Below are positions 10,769 to 19,138 of a stretch of DNA of 64,000 nt, one piece after another. Numbering within the stretch: position 1 is the stretch's first letter; the number at the start of each line of letters is the position of its first letter. The stretch spans positions 1,426,001 through 1,490,000 of the forward strand of contig CP047423.1 in assembly GCA_014058405.1 (NCBI GenBank), read 5' to 3'. Under the pieces are notes generated by a model. The model ran no database searches. It worked only from the letters and a program-made list of their open reading frames with translations, and was not told where the DNA came from. A program made the position numbers and the translations under genes. The stretch is from Candidatus Nitrospira kreftii. GTDB lineage: Bacteria > Nitrospirota > Nitrospiria > Nitrospirales > Nitrospiraceae.

Positions 10769-11221
10769 CTGGAATTGAGATTTTTTTCTAAGCAGATGCA
10801 GGTGAATCGCGTGATCGATACAAAGCTCCTGCAGCAAGATATTGGCAGCTAAGCGGTATGTTTGCTCAATCCGTTGGCGGCATCGCCATTACCTTCAGGT
10901 CATCGCCAGGTACGGACTCGATCATCTTGACTCGCATTGGCTGCAGACCGCACTGGGGTTACTCGTGACTGAGATGGCGGCCCAAGGGTGTGCGCTCTAC
11001 TGCTTGACCGAACGGATGCAACAACGGATAGAGTGATGTGCTGCTGGGCGGATGGAGTTCTCTTAAACGGATTAAGTTGACACATTCATCTACTTTACAG
11101 AGGATTCACCAGATTTTGCGTGGCTTGAGATGAGGAACTACACGAGATTGACCGCCAGCTCGCACAGCGCCTTGGCAGTTCACTGGTTTAGCACAGGCGT
11201 CGGAACACTGGGAACACGACC
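10769..11221. other. Gap of about 450 bp with no convincing gene
   Basis: An open frame at 10842-11036 (TTG start, 64 codons) has no ribosome site and no recognisable family; its later part (LDSHWLQTALGLLVTEMAAQ) could be a decayed or small helical protein, but I do not call it. A TTTTTTTC run near 10781 follows the TPR gene without a clear hairpin. The right part should hold the promoter of the 188-aa gene. Confidence 0.4.
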
Positions 11222-11788
11222 ATGGATTGGCCATCAGTCATAACCATCATCCTCGGAAGTAGCTTGCTAGGGGCGCTACTAACAAACCTGAGCAGCTGGA
11301 TTCTCAGTTCAAGGCAGAGAAATCGGCACAATCAGTTTCTTGCATTAACTCTAGCACACGCACTAGAGAAGTACTCCTATGACTGTATGAACGCCATCGA
11401 AGATCATGACTTGCATCAACAGTCCGGAGGGCATGCGGGGAAGACGTTGGGATACCCGCCAGAGGTGATGAAACTTCCTGATGAGCAGTTTAGAGATTTT
11501 GATCTGGCGCTTCTTGACGCTGTGTTGGACTTTCCTCAGAGAATTGCCTTCGCAACGGAGGAAATAGGATTCTTGGCAGATGTCGAAGACGACGACGCAG
11601 TAATCGAGAAGTCTTATCAAAATACCATTATGCTAGCCAGCGAAGCAGTGGCGCTAGCCACGAGACTAAGAGCGCGCTATGGACTTGCTCGTCGAGATCT
11701 GAATTTTGGTGAGTATGACTTGCGGCAGCTCATTGATGAAAAGGTCGCCAGTCAAGCGTCAGGCGGTGCGGCGGGAGGGTCGGAGTAG
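11222..11788 (+). CDS. Membrane-anchored helical protein of unknown function
   Basis: 188 aa. One N-terminal membrane helix (SVITIILGSSLLGALLTNLS) is followed by a basic RQRNRH stop-transfer, which suggests a cytoplasmic soluble part of about 150 residues. That part is helical, with an acidic stretch (ADVEDDDAVIEK) and a closing helix (DLRQLIDEKV). No catalytic motif is recognised. No Shine-Dalgarno is obvious. It stands alone between a TPR gene and a small exported protein, all on the plus strand, and may form a loose set with the 361-aa membrane protein, which has the same single-anchor plus helical-domain design. That grouping is inference. Confidence 0.65.
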   Translation: MDWPSVITIILGSSLLGALLTNLSSWILSSRQRNRHNQFLALTLAHALEKYSYDCMNAIEDHDLHQQSGGHAGKTLGYPPEVMKLPDEQFRDFDLALLDAVLDFPQRIAFATEEIGFLADVEDDDAVIEKSYQNTIMLASEAVALATRLRARYGLARRDLNFGEYDLRQLIDEKVASQASGGAAGGSE

Positions 11789-12064
11789 TACCGTCTAACA
11801 AGTGGGGCAGGTCCAGAATTATCATAGATCACCCATCCATTGGCAAGCAGGCAATACAAGGCGTGAAGGTTTTTCGAACTTGCCTAAGTGGCGCATGGCT
11901 CCTGCCTGTCCGAGAGCGGTTGAGCAGAAGGGCTGTAGTATGCGACGATCAGCTGCAACCTCATGGCATAGGAAGTCTGTGAGGGTGAAAGCGAGATCTG
12001 ACTTTGGGTTTCTCGCGCGATGGGGAGGAATTGGTTCTGAGAGCTCGAAATGGAGGGATAACGA

Positions 12065-12349
12065 ATGTGGTTCATACGCAGGATAGGAATCGCATCGATT
12101 GCGCTGGTCTTGTCGATCATTGCTGCCCCACTTCTTGCGGCGGAGCTGTCTGGAAAGGTCTACCAGAGTGGGAGGCCAGCTGCCAATCTGACCATCACCG
12201 TAGAGGGTGGGAATGTTGCGGCGAGGACAGATGGCAGGGGTGAGTATAGTCTCGACTTGCCGCCGGGAGACTACATTCTCGTCATCCGAGGTCAACGAAT
12301 TTCTGTTACGGTCTCCTCTGGAGGAACGAGGCAGGACATTCGCCTCTAG
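12065..12349 (+). CDS. Small exported protein with a carboxypeptidase-regulatory-like domain
   Basis: 94 aa with GGAGGG placed 8 bases before the ATG. A signal peptide (IGIASIALVLSIIAAPLLAA) ends near residue 26. The remaining 68 residues match the carboxypeptidase regulatory-like beta-sandwich seen in many exported proteins: LSGKVYQSGRPAANLTITVE, then a turn RTDGRGEYSLDLPPGDY and a final strand. It is a single domain alone, without enzyme or receptor parts, so it may be a binding or assembly factor in the periplasm. It precedes the 361-aa membrane protein by 32 bp, making a shared transcript likely. Confidence 0.75.
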   Translation: MWFIRRIGIASIALVLSIIAAPLLAAELSGKVYQSGRPAANLTITVEGGNVAARTDGRGEYSLDLPPGDYILVIRGQRISVTVSSGGTRQDIRL

Positions 12350-12381
12350 AAAGATCGGAATGGCACCAAGGAGCACTGCGG

Positions 12382-13467
12382 ATGGGCGATGAAGCAGGAG
12401 GTAGGAAGGATCTGTGGGACAAGTGGGAATCCTTCGCCAAGATCCTGGCCGGAGTCTGTGCCGCCGCGGGAGCGATCGCGATTCCGTGGTTTATCAATCA
12501 CTACACGGAGGAGAATCGCAAGTCTCAAGTGTATGTTCAGATGATGACTGAACGGGAAAAGTCCGATACGAGCATCAGAGAGAACATGTTTAGGGCCCTG
12601 TTGGATGGCTATCTCAAAACTCTCGGGGACGATGTCAAAAATGAGGATTTGGAATCCTTTCGAAAACGTATTGTGTTTCTTGAGCTTCTGACGGTGAACT
12701 TTCAGGAGTTCTTCAATGCCAAGCCGTTGTTTGAGGAAGTCTATGACAAGCTGGTGGAACATCGGGACACGGCGAAGGATGCATCCTCACGCTCCGCGTG
12801 GATGGGGTTGGTGAAGAAGATTACGGGGGTTGCCAAAGAGACTGCTTCGAGACAGGCTACGACGCTGAATACGATCGGCGACAGTGTGGTGTTTACGATG
12901 AGAACAGGCGAAATGGGTTGCGTGCATCTGTATGAGAAGTTAGGCATTGAAACTCTTCGAAAGGGTGACGGGGTGACTCGCTTCAAGAATTTTGAGGAGG
13001 GCGAGTGTCTGCCCGTTCAAGCAGCACAGGGAGCGGGAACGTCAGGGACTACTATACCGATGAGCCAAGATCAGAACCGCCAAGAGTCGCTGATTACCAA
13101 GGGGTATCAGAAGAGGCAATCCATCCAGATCCGTGTCGTAGAAGTGAAAGAGGCAGGCGTGGCTGTTGAAGTGACGGTCTATGGCGACTTCTTCAATGGG
13201 AATACGTATGTCGGCAGCGAACCGGGGAGAGGATTCCCGGTCAATGTTTCCTATTTTGATCTGCCGTACATGGACAACATCAAATTGGTTGACGGGAATC
13301 GGTTTGCACTGGTCCTGAATGGCATCTACGGAGGATCGGATGGCAACGAAAGCGCCGAGGCAGATATCGAGGCGATCCGCTTTAGGAATGATTTCATGAG
13401 TCTGCGGGACCGCCCTCTCTTCGAGGAGATGCTCAAGAAGCTTCAACAGAATTCTGCGGCTCGTTGA
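12382..13467 (+). CDS. Membrane-anchored protein with helical and beta-rich parts, unknown function
   Basis: 361 aa; AAGGAG lies 8 bases before the ATG. A short cytoplasmic start is followed by one membrane helix (ILAGVCAAAGAIAIPWFINH), a helical region to about residue 160, and a beta-rich region from about 170 (GDSVVFTMRTGEMGCVHLYE, IQIRVVEVKEAGVAVEVTVY) ending in a helical tail. No enzyme motif is seen. Co-orientation and close spacing tie it to the 94-aa exported protein. Its plan recalls small membrane-anchored effectors in accessory regions, but nothing in the sequence proves such a role. Confidence 0.65.
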   Translation: MGDEAGGRKDLWDKWESFAKILAGVCAAAGAIAIPWFINHYTEENRKSQVYVQMMTEREKSDTSIRENMFRALLDGYLKTLGDDVKNEDLESFRKRIVFLELLTVNFQEFFNAKPLFEEVYDKLVEHRDTAKDASSRSAWMGLVKKITGVAKETASRQATTLNTIGDSVVFTMRTGEMGCVHLYEKLGIETLRKGDGVTRFKNFEEGECLPVQAAQGAGTSGTTIPMSQDQNRQESLITKGYQKRQSIQIRVVEVKEAGVAVEVTVYGDFFNGNTYVGSEPGRGFPVNVSYFDLPYMDNIKLVDGNRFALVLNGIYGGSDGNESAEADIEAIRFRNDFMSLRDRPLFEEMLKKLQQNSAAR

Positions 13468-13637
13468 TCCAATTGGCCGACATGCGTGACCACGAGAACT
13501 CCTATCGCTTGACTTAGGCGAACGAGGCAATGCGGTCTTGAAAGAGTCGCACCACGTTTTTCGGTTGGATTTTGGACTTCCATGGAGATCATGATGAATC
13601 TGGCTGTTTTCCTCACCGTCTTACAGTTTCAGGAATC

Positions 13638-13796
13638 TCAGGGTTTCTTCGCCACCACTTTGCCGTTTTCCCACACATAGATCGGTGTCCCGTACATCTT
13701 GGCGGTTTTCCGGGCCGCCTTGGCGGCTCGGCGGAGTGCGCGGCCGACCGCTTCAGAAAAGGCCTTCGTCTCTTTCTTCCGTGTCGCTTTCCTCAT
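13638..13796 (-). CDS. 52-aa basic protein paired with the zeta-type gene, possible antitoxin
   Basis: A short gene: the ATG at 13796 overlaps the TGA of the zeta-type gene in ATGA, which indicates translational coupling. The protein is very basic at the start (MRKATRKKETK), has an Ala/Arg/Lys-rich helix (GRALRRAAKAARKTAKMYG) and ends in a short beta hairpin (TPIYVWENGKVVAKK). Small proteins of this kind often follow zeta-like P-loop genes in bacterial genomes, to my knowledge, and are candidates for the partner that restrains them. The classical epsilon antitoxin is not recognisable here. Function is inference from position. Confidence 0.7.
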   Translation of the reverse strand: MRKATRKKETKAFSEAVGRALRRAAKAARKTAKMYGTPIYVWENGKVVAKKP

Positions 13797-14328
13797 GGGC
13801 CTTCCTCCAGCAGTCGTGGAGCGTCGCCTGAATTCTCATAGACCGACCAGGTGTCTGCCAGTGGTCGATAGAGCGTATGAAAGTTGTGCCAGCTACGGTC
13901 GAAACGCCGGATGACATCGACACGAGGGACATCATGTCCACCTTGTTCGACCCTGGCCGCGACTCGTTCTAGTGAAAGCTTGGATGATAACAGAGAAAGA
14001 AAGACAATTTTGATTGTATACCCTGTCGCCTTCCAGGTCTGTAAGAGATGCAGGTATGTTCTTCCACTCAGAGTGCTCTCAAACGCAAAGTTCTTCCGAC
14101 CGCTCACCAAACGATAGAGCTCTTTGAGGACAAGCCGTGCTGTTGCCGCGAGGCCAGTTCTGGACGAAGAGGAGAAAGCCCGCTCGCAATCAGGTCGGCA
14201 TTCACGAAATGGATGACTCCAATCTCACCAAGTAGAAACTCTCTCGCGAACGTGGTCTTTCCCGAACCGTTGGGCCCAGCAATAAGAATGCAGCGAGGAT
14301 GTCGAGCCGGTCGGTCGCCTATTCTCAC
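13793..14328 (-). pseudogene. Zeta-toxin-type P-loop kinase gene interrupted by one frameshift
   Basis: The first frame (GTG at 14328) gives the Walker A motif [17 protein letters not shown] and [20 protein letters not shown], then runs out of register and stops at 14104. The second frame, entered near 14147-14153, continues with [29 protein letters not shown] and a C-terminus RRFDRSWHNFHTLYRPLADT. One missing base around TCGCGGC would restore a single protein of about 179 aa of normal length for this family. Family members phosphorylate UDP-N-acetylglucosamine or other small molecules. The start is 2 bp after the bioB stop, so it is transcribed with bioB. Either a true inactivation or a sequence error. 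Confidence 0.8.
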
Positions 14329-14330
14329 GA

Positions 14331-15323
14331 TCAGCCAGCGACTGGCTGCTGATAATCCACTTCGATGGTGAAGCCGAGATCTTCGATCATGCCCCAGACT
14401 TCTGGAGCCGGCGCGCCTGGAGTCGTCAGGTAGCCGTTCACGAAGACGGAGTCTGCCGGATACAGCGCAAGGGGCTGGAGGCTACGAAGATTGTGCTCCC
14501 GACCGCCTGCGATGCGGATCTCTGTCCGCGGATGGAGGAACCGGAAGAGGCAGAGCACTTTTAAACAACGTTGGGGAGTCAGCTGGTCGCACTTTTCCAA
14601 CGGTGTGCCGGAGACTGGGGTGAGCATGTTCAAGGGAATGGAGTCCGGCTTGACCTCGCGCAAGGCTGTCGCGAGTTCGATCAGATCCTCGTGGCTCTCA
14701 CCCATACCGACGATTCCGCCCGAGCAAATTTCCAACCCCGCCGCGCGCGCGTTCTTGATCGTCGCCAGCCGGTCTTGAAAGGTGTGGGTCGTGCAGATTG
14801 AGGAGTGAAAGGCCTCACTGGTGTTCAAATTGTGATTCACCCGATCAACGCCGGCGGCTTTGAGCCGCTTAGCTTGAGATTCGCTCATCAGGCCGAGTGA
14901 GCAGCAAATCTGAATCGGCACTTCCTGTTTAATCGAGCGAACGGCTCCGGCGATTTCGTCGATTTCCCGGTCCAACGGGCTACGCCCGCTGATGACGATG
15001 CAATAGCGCTGGGCCTTGGAGGCGGCGGCTTGCCGGGCGCCGTCGATCATCTGTTTCTGTGGGAGCAGGCTATACCGTTCGATCGGTGCCGTTGAAATCG
15101 ACGACTGTGAACAGTAGTGACAGTCTTCCTGGCAGGCCCCGCTTTTAGCGTTCTGCAGCATCTGCAAACGAACTGTGCGGCCGAAGTATGTAGAACGCAC
15201 TTGAAACGCTGCGTGGAGCAATGGGAGTAGATCGTCATTCGGTGTATTCAGGACAGAATGGCATTCTGCTCTGCTAAGGGGTTCGTCGTGGAGCGCCTTG
15301 TCTGCCAACCTCATGTAACTCAT
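14331..15323 (-). CDS. bioB: Biotin synthase
   Basis: 330 aa, start at the ATG of 15323 with GAGGA four bases upstream; longer readings into 15401 lack support. It is the radical-SAM enzyme that inserts sulphur into dethiobiotin. The SAM-cluster motif is CQEDCHYC (CxxxCxxC), followed by family segments [43 protein letters not shown] and [12 protein letters not shown], whose Arg contacts the second, [2Fe-2S] cluster. It lies 120 bp after lapB on the same strand and is followed at once by the frameshifted zeta-type gene. bioD is about 22 kb away, so the biotin genes are split. Confidence 0.96.
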   Translation of the reverse strand: MSYMRLADKALHDEPLSRAECHSVLNTPNDDLLPLLHAAFQVRSTYFGRTVRLQMLQNAKSGACQEDCHYCSQSSISTAPIERYSLLPQKQMIDGARQAAASKAQRYCIVISGRSPLDREIDEIAGAVRSIKQEVPIQICCSLGLMSESQAKRLKAAGVDRVNHNLNTSEAFHSSICTTHTFQDRLATIKNARAAGLEICSGGIVGMGESHEDLIELATALREVKPDSIPLNMLTPVSGTPLEKCDQLTPQRCLKVLCLFRFLHPRTEIRIAGGREHNLRSLQPLALYPADSVFVNGYLTTPGAPAPEVWGMIEDLGFTIEVDYQQPVAG

Positions 15324-15443
15324 GGAGTCCTCAATAAATTGCGATGTGGTGGTGATCCGCTGAGTTTCTGATCTGTTGAATCGAGGGGGAGAAGGTCCCA
15401 CACACTCGCCAGGCCAAACTATGAGCGGACATTGGCGGAAAAC

Positions 15444-16844
15444 CTACACGGTTTCAAATGGAGAAGCAATGCCTTGATAGGGAACGGATGGAACGGACGA
15501 AGACTCGCCGTCCGGCCGGTCTCCGACTTGGCCCGCTTCGAGCCAGGGGAGAGCGGTGAGCGTGTTCCATTTGGCACAGCGGCGGCATCGGCCTGTCCAT
15601 TCGACCGACTCCTGCTGACACTGAGTGCAGATATAGGGGACCACGACCCGTTTCTTGAAACCAAGGGCCTTCTTCAATTCGACAATAGCTTCCTCAAAAT
15701 GTTGCTTGCGCAGATAAAGGTTGGCCATGATCTTGTGGTAATCCAATAAGTGATCTTGCGGGCCTTCAATCGTGGAAAGGAGGTCGAAGGCCTCATCCAC
15801 CATTTCCAGCCGATAATAGAGTTTGCCCAAATAGAACTGTAGGACTGGATTTTGTGGATTGTGTTGCAATGCCTCCTGATAGACACGGATGATCTCGCTG
15901 GGTTCGCCTTGCTCTAAGAACAGTTCTTCCAGTCGATGTAGAATGATGACGCTTCGTGTCCGCGAGTACACTTTCTTGAGGATTTCGACGGCGTCTTTTG
16001 TCTTTCCTTCATGGATCAGAATTTCGCCCAGCCCGATATAGGCAGGAAGAAAACTACGATCCTTCTTAATGGCGCCTCTGAAGTATCGTCTGGCTTTATC
16101 GGAGTGTCCCCGTTCGAGTAGTTGCCGTCCAACTTCATACATACAGCCCACCAACAGCGCGGCTTCCCGTGGTTTTTCGGCGGCGGGAAGATTGGCTTTA
16201 AGCAAACGATGCTGGATTTCGAGTGCTTCGCTCCACCGTTCCATACGGATGTTCAGATCTCGCTTGCGGATCAGCGCCGTCAAGTTGTCGGGTTCGATCT
16301 TGAGAATCTTTTGCAGGGCCTGGAGCGCTTCCTCATACCGTTTGGCATCCTCCAAATCCTTGGCGAGTTCAAGCAACACCTCGATGTTACGATCTTCGAC
16401 GCGATGCGCGTGTTGATGGAGTCGAACGGCCTCTGGAAAATTGCGCTCGGAACGGTAGATATTTCCCAGCCACAGGAGCGAATCAACGCGATTTGGATCG
16501 ATAGCCAAGGCCTTTTCAAAGAGGGTGATCGCTTCCAAGGTCCGCTTCGACATGAACGCATGGGTTCCGTCTCGATGGAGCGAATCGACCTTCTCTTTTC
16601 GACGGACCAGACGGTTGCTCCGCCAGTTCAAGATGAGGTGTGCTGTTTGTTGTAACCCGACGGCGAACGTGGCAAGGACGGCTCCACATGCCATGGAAAT
16701 CAGCATGAGTGTGACCGGACTGAGTTCGAACTCGGCACCGGGGCTGGTGTGGATCACAACAAAACCAGGATTGAGTTCACGAAAGTAACTGTAGAGGAAC
16801 AGCCCGGCACTGATGAGGAAAATGCTGACCAACAGCTTAAACAT
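15444..16844 (-). CDS. lapB: LapA-LapB-like fusion: membrane anchor, TPR array and zinc ribbon
   Basis: 466 aa. The first about 75 residues have two membrane helices with a LapA/DUF1049-like pattern (LLVSIFLISAGLFLYSYFRE, then VTLMLISMACGAVLATFAVG). TPR repeats fill about 90-410, and the C-terminus has a rubredoxin-like ribbon with two CxxC pairs (CTQCQQESVEWTGRCRRC). LapB (YciM) controls lipopolysaccharide synthesis through LpxC turnover in E. coli, where LapA and LapB are separate neighbouring proteins. Here both parts appear in one chain. It follows rsfS by 3 bp in the ribosome/NAD operon. Confidence 0.85.
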   Translation of the reverse strand: MFKLLVSIFLISAGLFLYSYFRELNPGFVVIHTSPGAEFELSPVTLMLISMACGAVLATFAVGLQQTAHLILNWRSNRLVRRKEKVDSLHRDGTHAFMSKRTLEAITLFEKALAIDPNRVDSLLWLGNIYRSERNFPEAVRLHQHAHRVEDRNIEVLLELAKDLEDAKRYEEALQALQKILKIEPDNLTALIRKRDLNIRMERWSEALEIQHRLLKANLPAAEKPREAALLVGCMYEVGRQLLERGHSDKARRYFRGAIKKDRSFLPAYIGLGEILIHEGKTKDAVEILKKVYSRTRSVIILHRLEELFLEQGEPSEIIRVYQEALQHNPQNPVLQFYLGKLYYRLEMVDEAFDLLSTIEGPQDHLLDYHKIMANLYLRKQHFEEAIVELKKALGFKKRVVVPYICTQCQQESVEWTGRCRRCAKWNTLTALPWLEAGQVGDRPDGESSSVPSVPYQGIASPFETV

Positions 16845-16847
16845 AGC

Positions 16848-17222
16848 CTACACCGTCTTTTGTGGGCTTGCCTTCCGGACGAGGCGTCGTTTCGGTGGGG
16901 CGATTGGAGTCGACGATTCGTCTGGAATACGAACCCGCTGTGCGTCGTTCCACAGACGCTCGAGCGCATAGTGCGATCGGGAGTCTTCTCTCATGACATG
17001 AGCCACGACATCGCCGAAATCGATAAGGACCCATTGACCGGAAGCGGTGCCTTCGATGCTCAGCGGCCGTTGGCCTATACGAGAGAGTTCGTCGACGATC
17101 GAGTCAGCGACTGCGCGAGTCTGTCTGTCGGATTCAGCCGAACCAATGACTAAATAATCAGCGATCGACGTGAGCGGGGCGACGTGGAGGACTTGGACAT
17201 CAAGGGCCTTTTTCTCAAGCAT
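16848..17222 (-). CDS. rsfS: Ribosomal silencing factor RsfS
   Basis: 124 aa from the first ATG (17222). RsfS binds ribosomal protein L14 and keeps subunits apart when growth slows. Family motifs are VAPLTSIADYLVIGSAESDR, GQWVLIDFGDVVAHVM and YALERLW, plus a basic tail. The ATG product starts about a dozen residues short of usual RsfS N-termini. Fifteen codons upstream, in frame, an ATC at 17267 sits 6 bases after a perfect AGGAGG (17274-17279) and no ATG, GTG or TTG lies between. Translation from that AUC would supply the missing helix (IARTSKATALAAARA). The upstream part overlaps the end of nadD. Confidence 0.92.
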   Translation of the reverse strand: MLEKKALDVQVLHVAPLTSIADYLVIGSAESDRQTRAVADSIVDELSRIGQRPLSIEGTASGQWVLIDFGDVVAHVMREDSRSHYALERLWNDAQRVRIPDESSTPIAPPKRRLVRKASPQKTV

Positions 17223-17250
17223 CGCCCTGGCTGCGGCGAGGGCGGTGGCC

Positions 17251-17991
17251 TTAGATGTGCGTGCGATCGCTGTCCTCCTGATAAAGGCTATGCTGAAGTA
17301 TATAAGATTCTACCGGGGGGGGCAACATATTTGCCAGCGATAGTCTGCTCCGAATTTTCTGTCGAATGTCCGACGCCGAAATGGGACAGAGGGGCAGGAG
17401 TAAGCAGGTAATGCCTGAAGCATCAGGGACTGCAATTTCGAGCTTCTCGAGGACGCCGGCGTCAAGCTGTCTCAGAGGTTCTGGATCCAGATTGGAAAGG
17501 AACGGCGTCCCGGCAAGGGTTTGGAATAATCGCCCCGGCCGAGGCACAACCACGAAGTGGCAGAGCCTCAAGAGTTCTTCAGGCGCCCTCCAGGTTGGGA
17601 ATTCAAGAAACGCATCAAGCCCAATGATGAAAAATAGCTTCCAGGATCGACCGTACTGTTCTCGTAATTCACGAACTGTGTCGATGGAGTACGATTTCCC
17701 TGCGCGATGGAGTTCCATGGCCGACACGTCGAACACGGGAGTGTCGGCTATTGCAAGGCGCACCATTTCGAATCGTATTGGTGCGGGAGCCAGTGATCGG
17801 TTGTGTTTGTGAGGTGGGTCGCCGGTCGGGATGAAGAGGATGCGAGAGAGCTGCATGTGTTCGCGCACATCCCGTGCAATGGCCAGGTGGCCGTTGTGAA
17901 CGGGATTGAAGCTGCCCCCGAATAGGCCGAGGCGTTTCGAAGGTGCGTCTTGCGTGACGGCTATTGATTGTTCAGCGATAGGGTGATCCAT
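17251..17991 (-). CDS. nadD: Nicotinate-nucleotide adenylyltransferase
   Basis: 246 aa. It adenylates nicotinate mononucleotide in NAD synthesis. The nucleotidyltransferase signature GLFGGSFNPVHNGHLAIA lies at about residues 22-39 and the C-terminal SASDIRQKIR corresponds to the ISSTxIR motif. Further family pieces are FIPTGDPPHK and GKSYSIDTVRELR. The first about 20 residues are an extension beyond the usual start, so an internal start is possible. It follows proB by 25 bp and its 3' end contains the AGGAGG that serves rsfS, so the two are translationally linked. Confidence 0.95.
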   Translation of the reverse strand: MDHPIAEQSIAVTQDAPSKRLGLFGGSFNPVHNGHLAIARDVREHMQLSRILFIPTGDPPHKHNRSLAPAPIRFEMVRLAIADTPVFDVSAMELHRAGKSYSIDTVRELREQYGRSWKLFFIIGLDAFLEFPTWRAPEELLRLCHFVVVPRPGRLFQTLAGTPFLSNLDPEPLRQLDAGVLEKLEIAVPDASGITCLLLPLCPISASDIRQKIRSRLSLANMLPPPVESYILQHSLYQEDSDRTHI

Positions 17992-18016
17992 GACTCAAGA
18001 CGTGGCACGCAAGGCG

Positions 18017-19138
18017 CTAGAGAATGACGAGATTGTCTCGATGGATGACTTCTTCATACTCTTGAGGGCCGAACTGTGCTTGAATCACCGCGGTCTTGAG
18101 GCCTTTCATTCTGTGTAACGAATCAGACGAAAAGTTCACAAGGCCTTTTGCGAATTCTTTCCCGTCCGGCGTGAGGCAACTGACCGGATCTCCGGCCTCA
18201 AACAGACCGGTCACCTGGAGGATGCCAGACGCAAGGAGGCTCTTGCCTCGTGTGGTCAAAGCTTCAACCGCTCCCTGGTCAAGCTGTACTTGGCCATGCG
18301 AGCGCAACGTGAAGGCAATCCAATGCTTGCGGCTGTTCAAACGGCGTTTTTTTGCCAGAAAGAGGCTCCCACCCGGTTCTCCTGTGAGGACCGTTGGCAA
18401 AAGTCCGGCTCGCTCGCCGTTAAGAATCAACGTCGGAATTCCATACTCCGCGACTTTCTTGGCCGCCCGGAGCTTGGTGGCCATCCCGCCAGTACCCTCA
18501 AACGTGCTGGACACTCCTGCCAGCTGTTCGATGTCCGGGGTAATTTCAGGAACGAGTGGAATCAAGGTGGCAGAGGGATTCTTGCGCGGATCGTCCGTGT
18601 ACAACCCATCGACATCCGAAAGAATGACGAGCAGATCTGCATCGGCTAGATGCGCGACTTCACTCGCCAGGGTGTCGTTGTCACCGACCCGAATTTCATC
18701 GACTGCAACGGTATCGTTTTCGTTGATGATGGGGATGATGCCAAATCCGATCAGCGCTGAAAGGGTATGACGCGCATTGAGAAAGCGACGGCGATCTGCG
18801 AGGTCGTGATGCGTCAAAAGAATCTGTGCGACTTGAACCGACAGGCGCTCGAAGGCTTTTTCATAGGCCCATATCAGTCGACTTTGCCCGACAGCTGCCG
18901 CGGCCTGCTTGACCGGAAGATTTTTGGGATAGTCTTTCAGCTGCAACTTGCGGATACCGGAGACGATGGCACCGGATGAGACGACGAGAATCTCTCGGCC
19001 TTCTGTTCGGAGCGCGGCGATCTCTTCCGCCAATCGCTCAATCTGCTCAGGACGGAGGCCTTCCGCACGCGACGTGATCAGGCTGCTCCCGATCTTAATG
19101 ACGATTCGTGTGGCCTCTGCTAGGAGCTCGTCTCGCAT
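18017..19138 (-). CDS. proB: Glutamate 5-kinase with PUA domain
   Basis: 373 aa; first step of proline synthesis, phosphorylating glutamate. The amino-acid-kinase domain (about 1-260) shows IVIKIGSSLITS, VSSGAIVSGIRKL, KQAAAAVGQS, INENDTVAVDEI and GTGGMATKLRAAKKV. A PUA domain follows at about 280-360. Its start overlaps the last 19 bp of obg, so it is translated from within that gene's end. The window also encodes a fused proline-degrading PutA, so both directions of proline metabolism are present. proA is not in the window. Confidence 0.96.
   Translation of the reverse strand: MRDELLAEATRIVIKIGSSLITSRAEGLRPEQIERLAEEIAALRTEGREILVVSSGAIVSGIRKLQLKDYPKNLPVKQAAAAVGQSRLIWAYEKAFERLSVQVAQILLTHHDLADRRRFLNARHTLSALIGFGIIPIINENDTVAVDEIRVGDNDTLASEVAHLADADLLVILSDVDGLYTDDPRKNPSATLIPLVPEITPDIEQLAGVSSTFEGTGGMATKLRAAKKVAEYGIPTLILNGERAGLLPTVLTGEPGGSLFLAKKRRLNSRKHWIAFTLRSHGQVQLDQGAVEALTTRGKSLLASGILQVTGLFEAGDPVSCLTPDGKEFAKGLVNFSSDSLHRMKGLKTAVIQAQFGPQEYEEVIHRDNLVIL

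Noticed and set aside
10842-11036. A 64-codon plus-strand frame
   Set aside because: TTG start, no ribosome site and no recognisable family; noted only in the gap entry.
13793-14328. Treating the two zeta-type frames as two separate genes
   Set aside because: Together they make one family-length protein, so one interrupted gene is the better reading.
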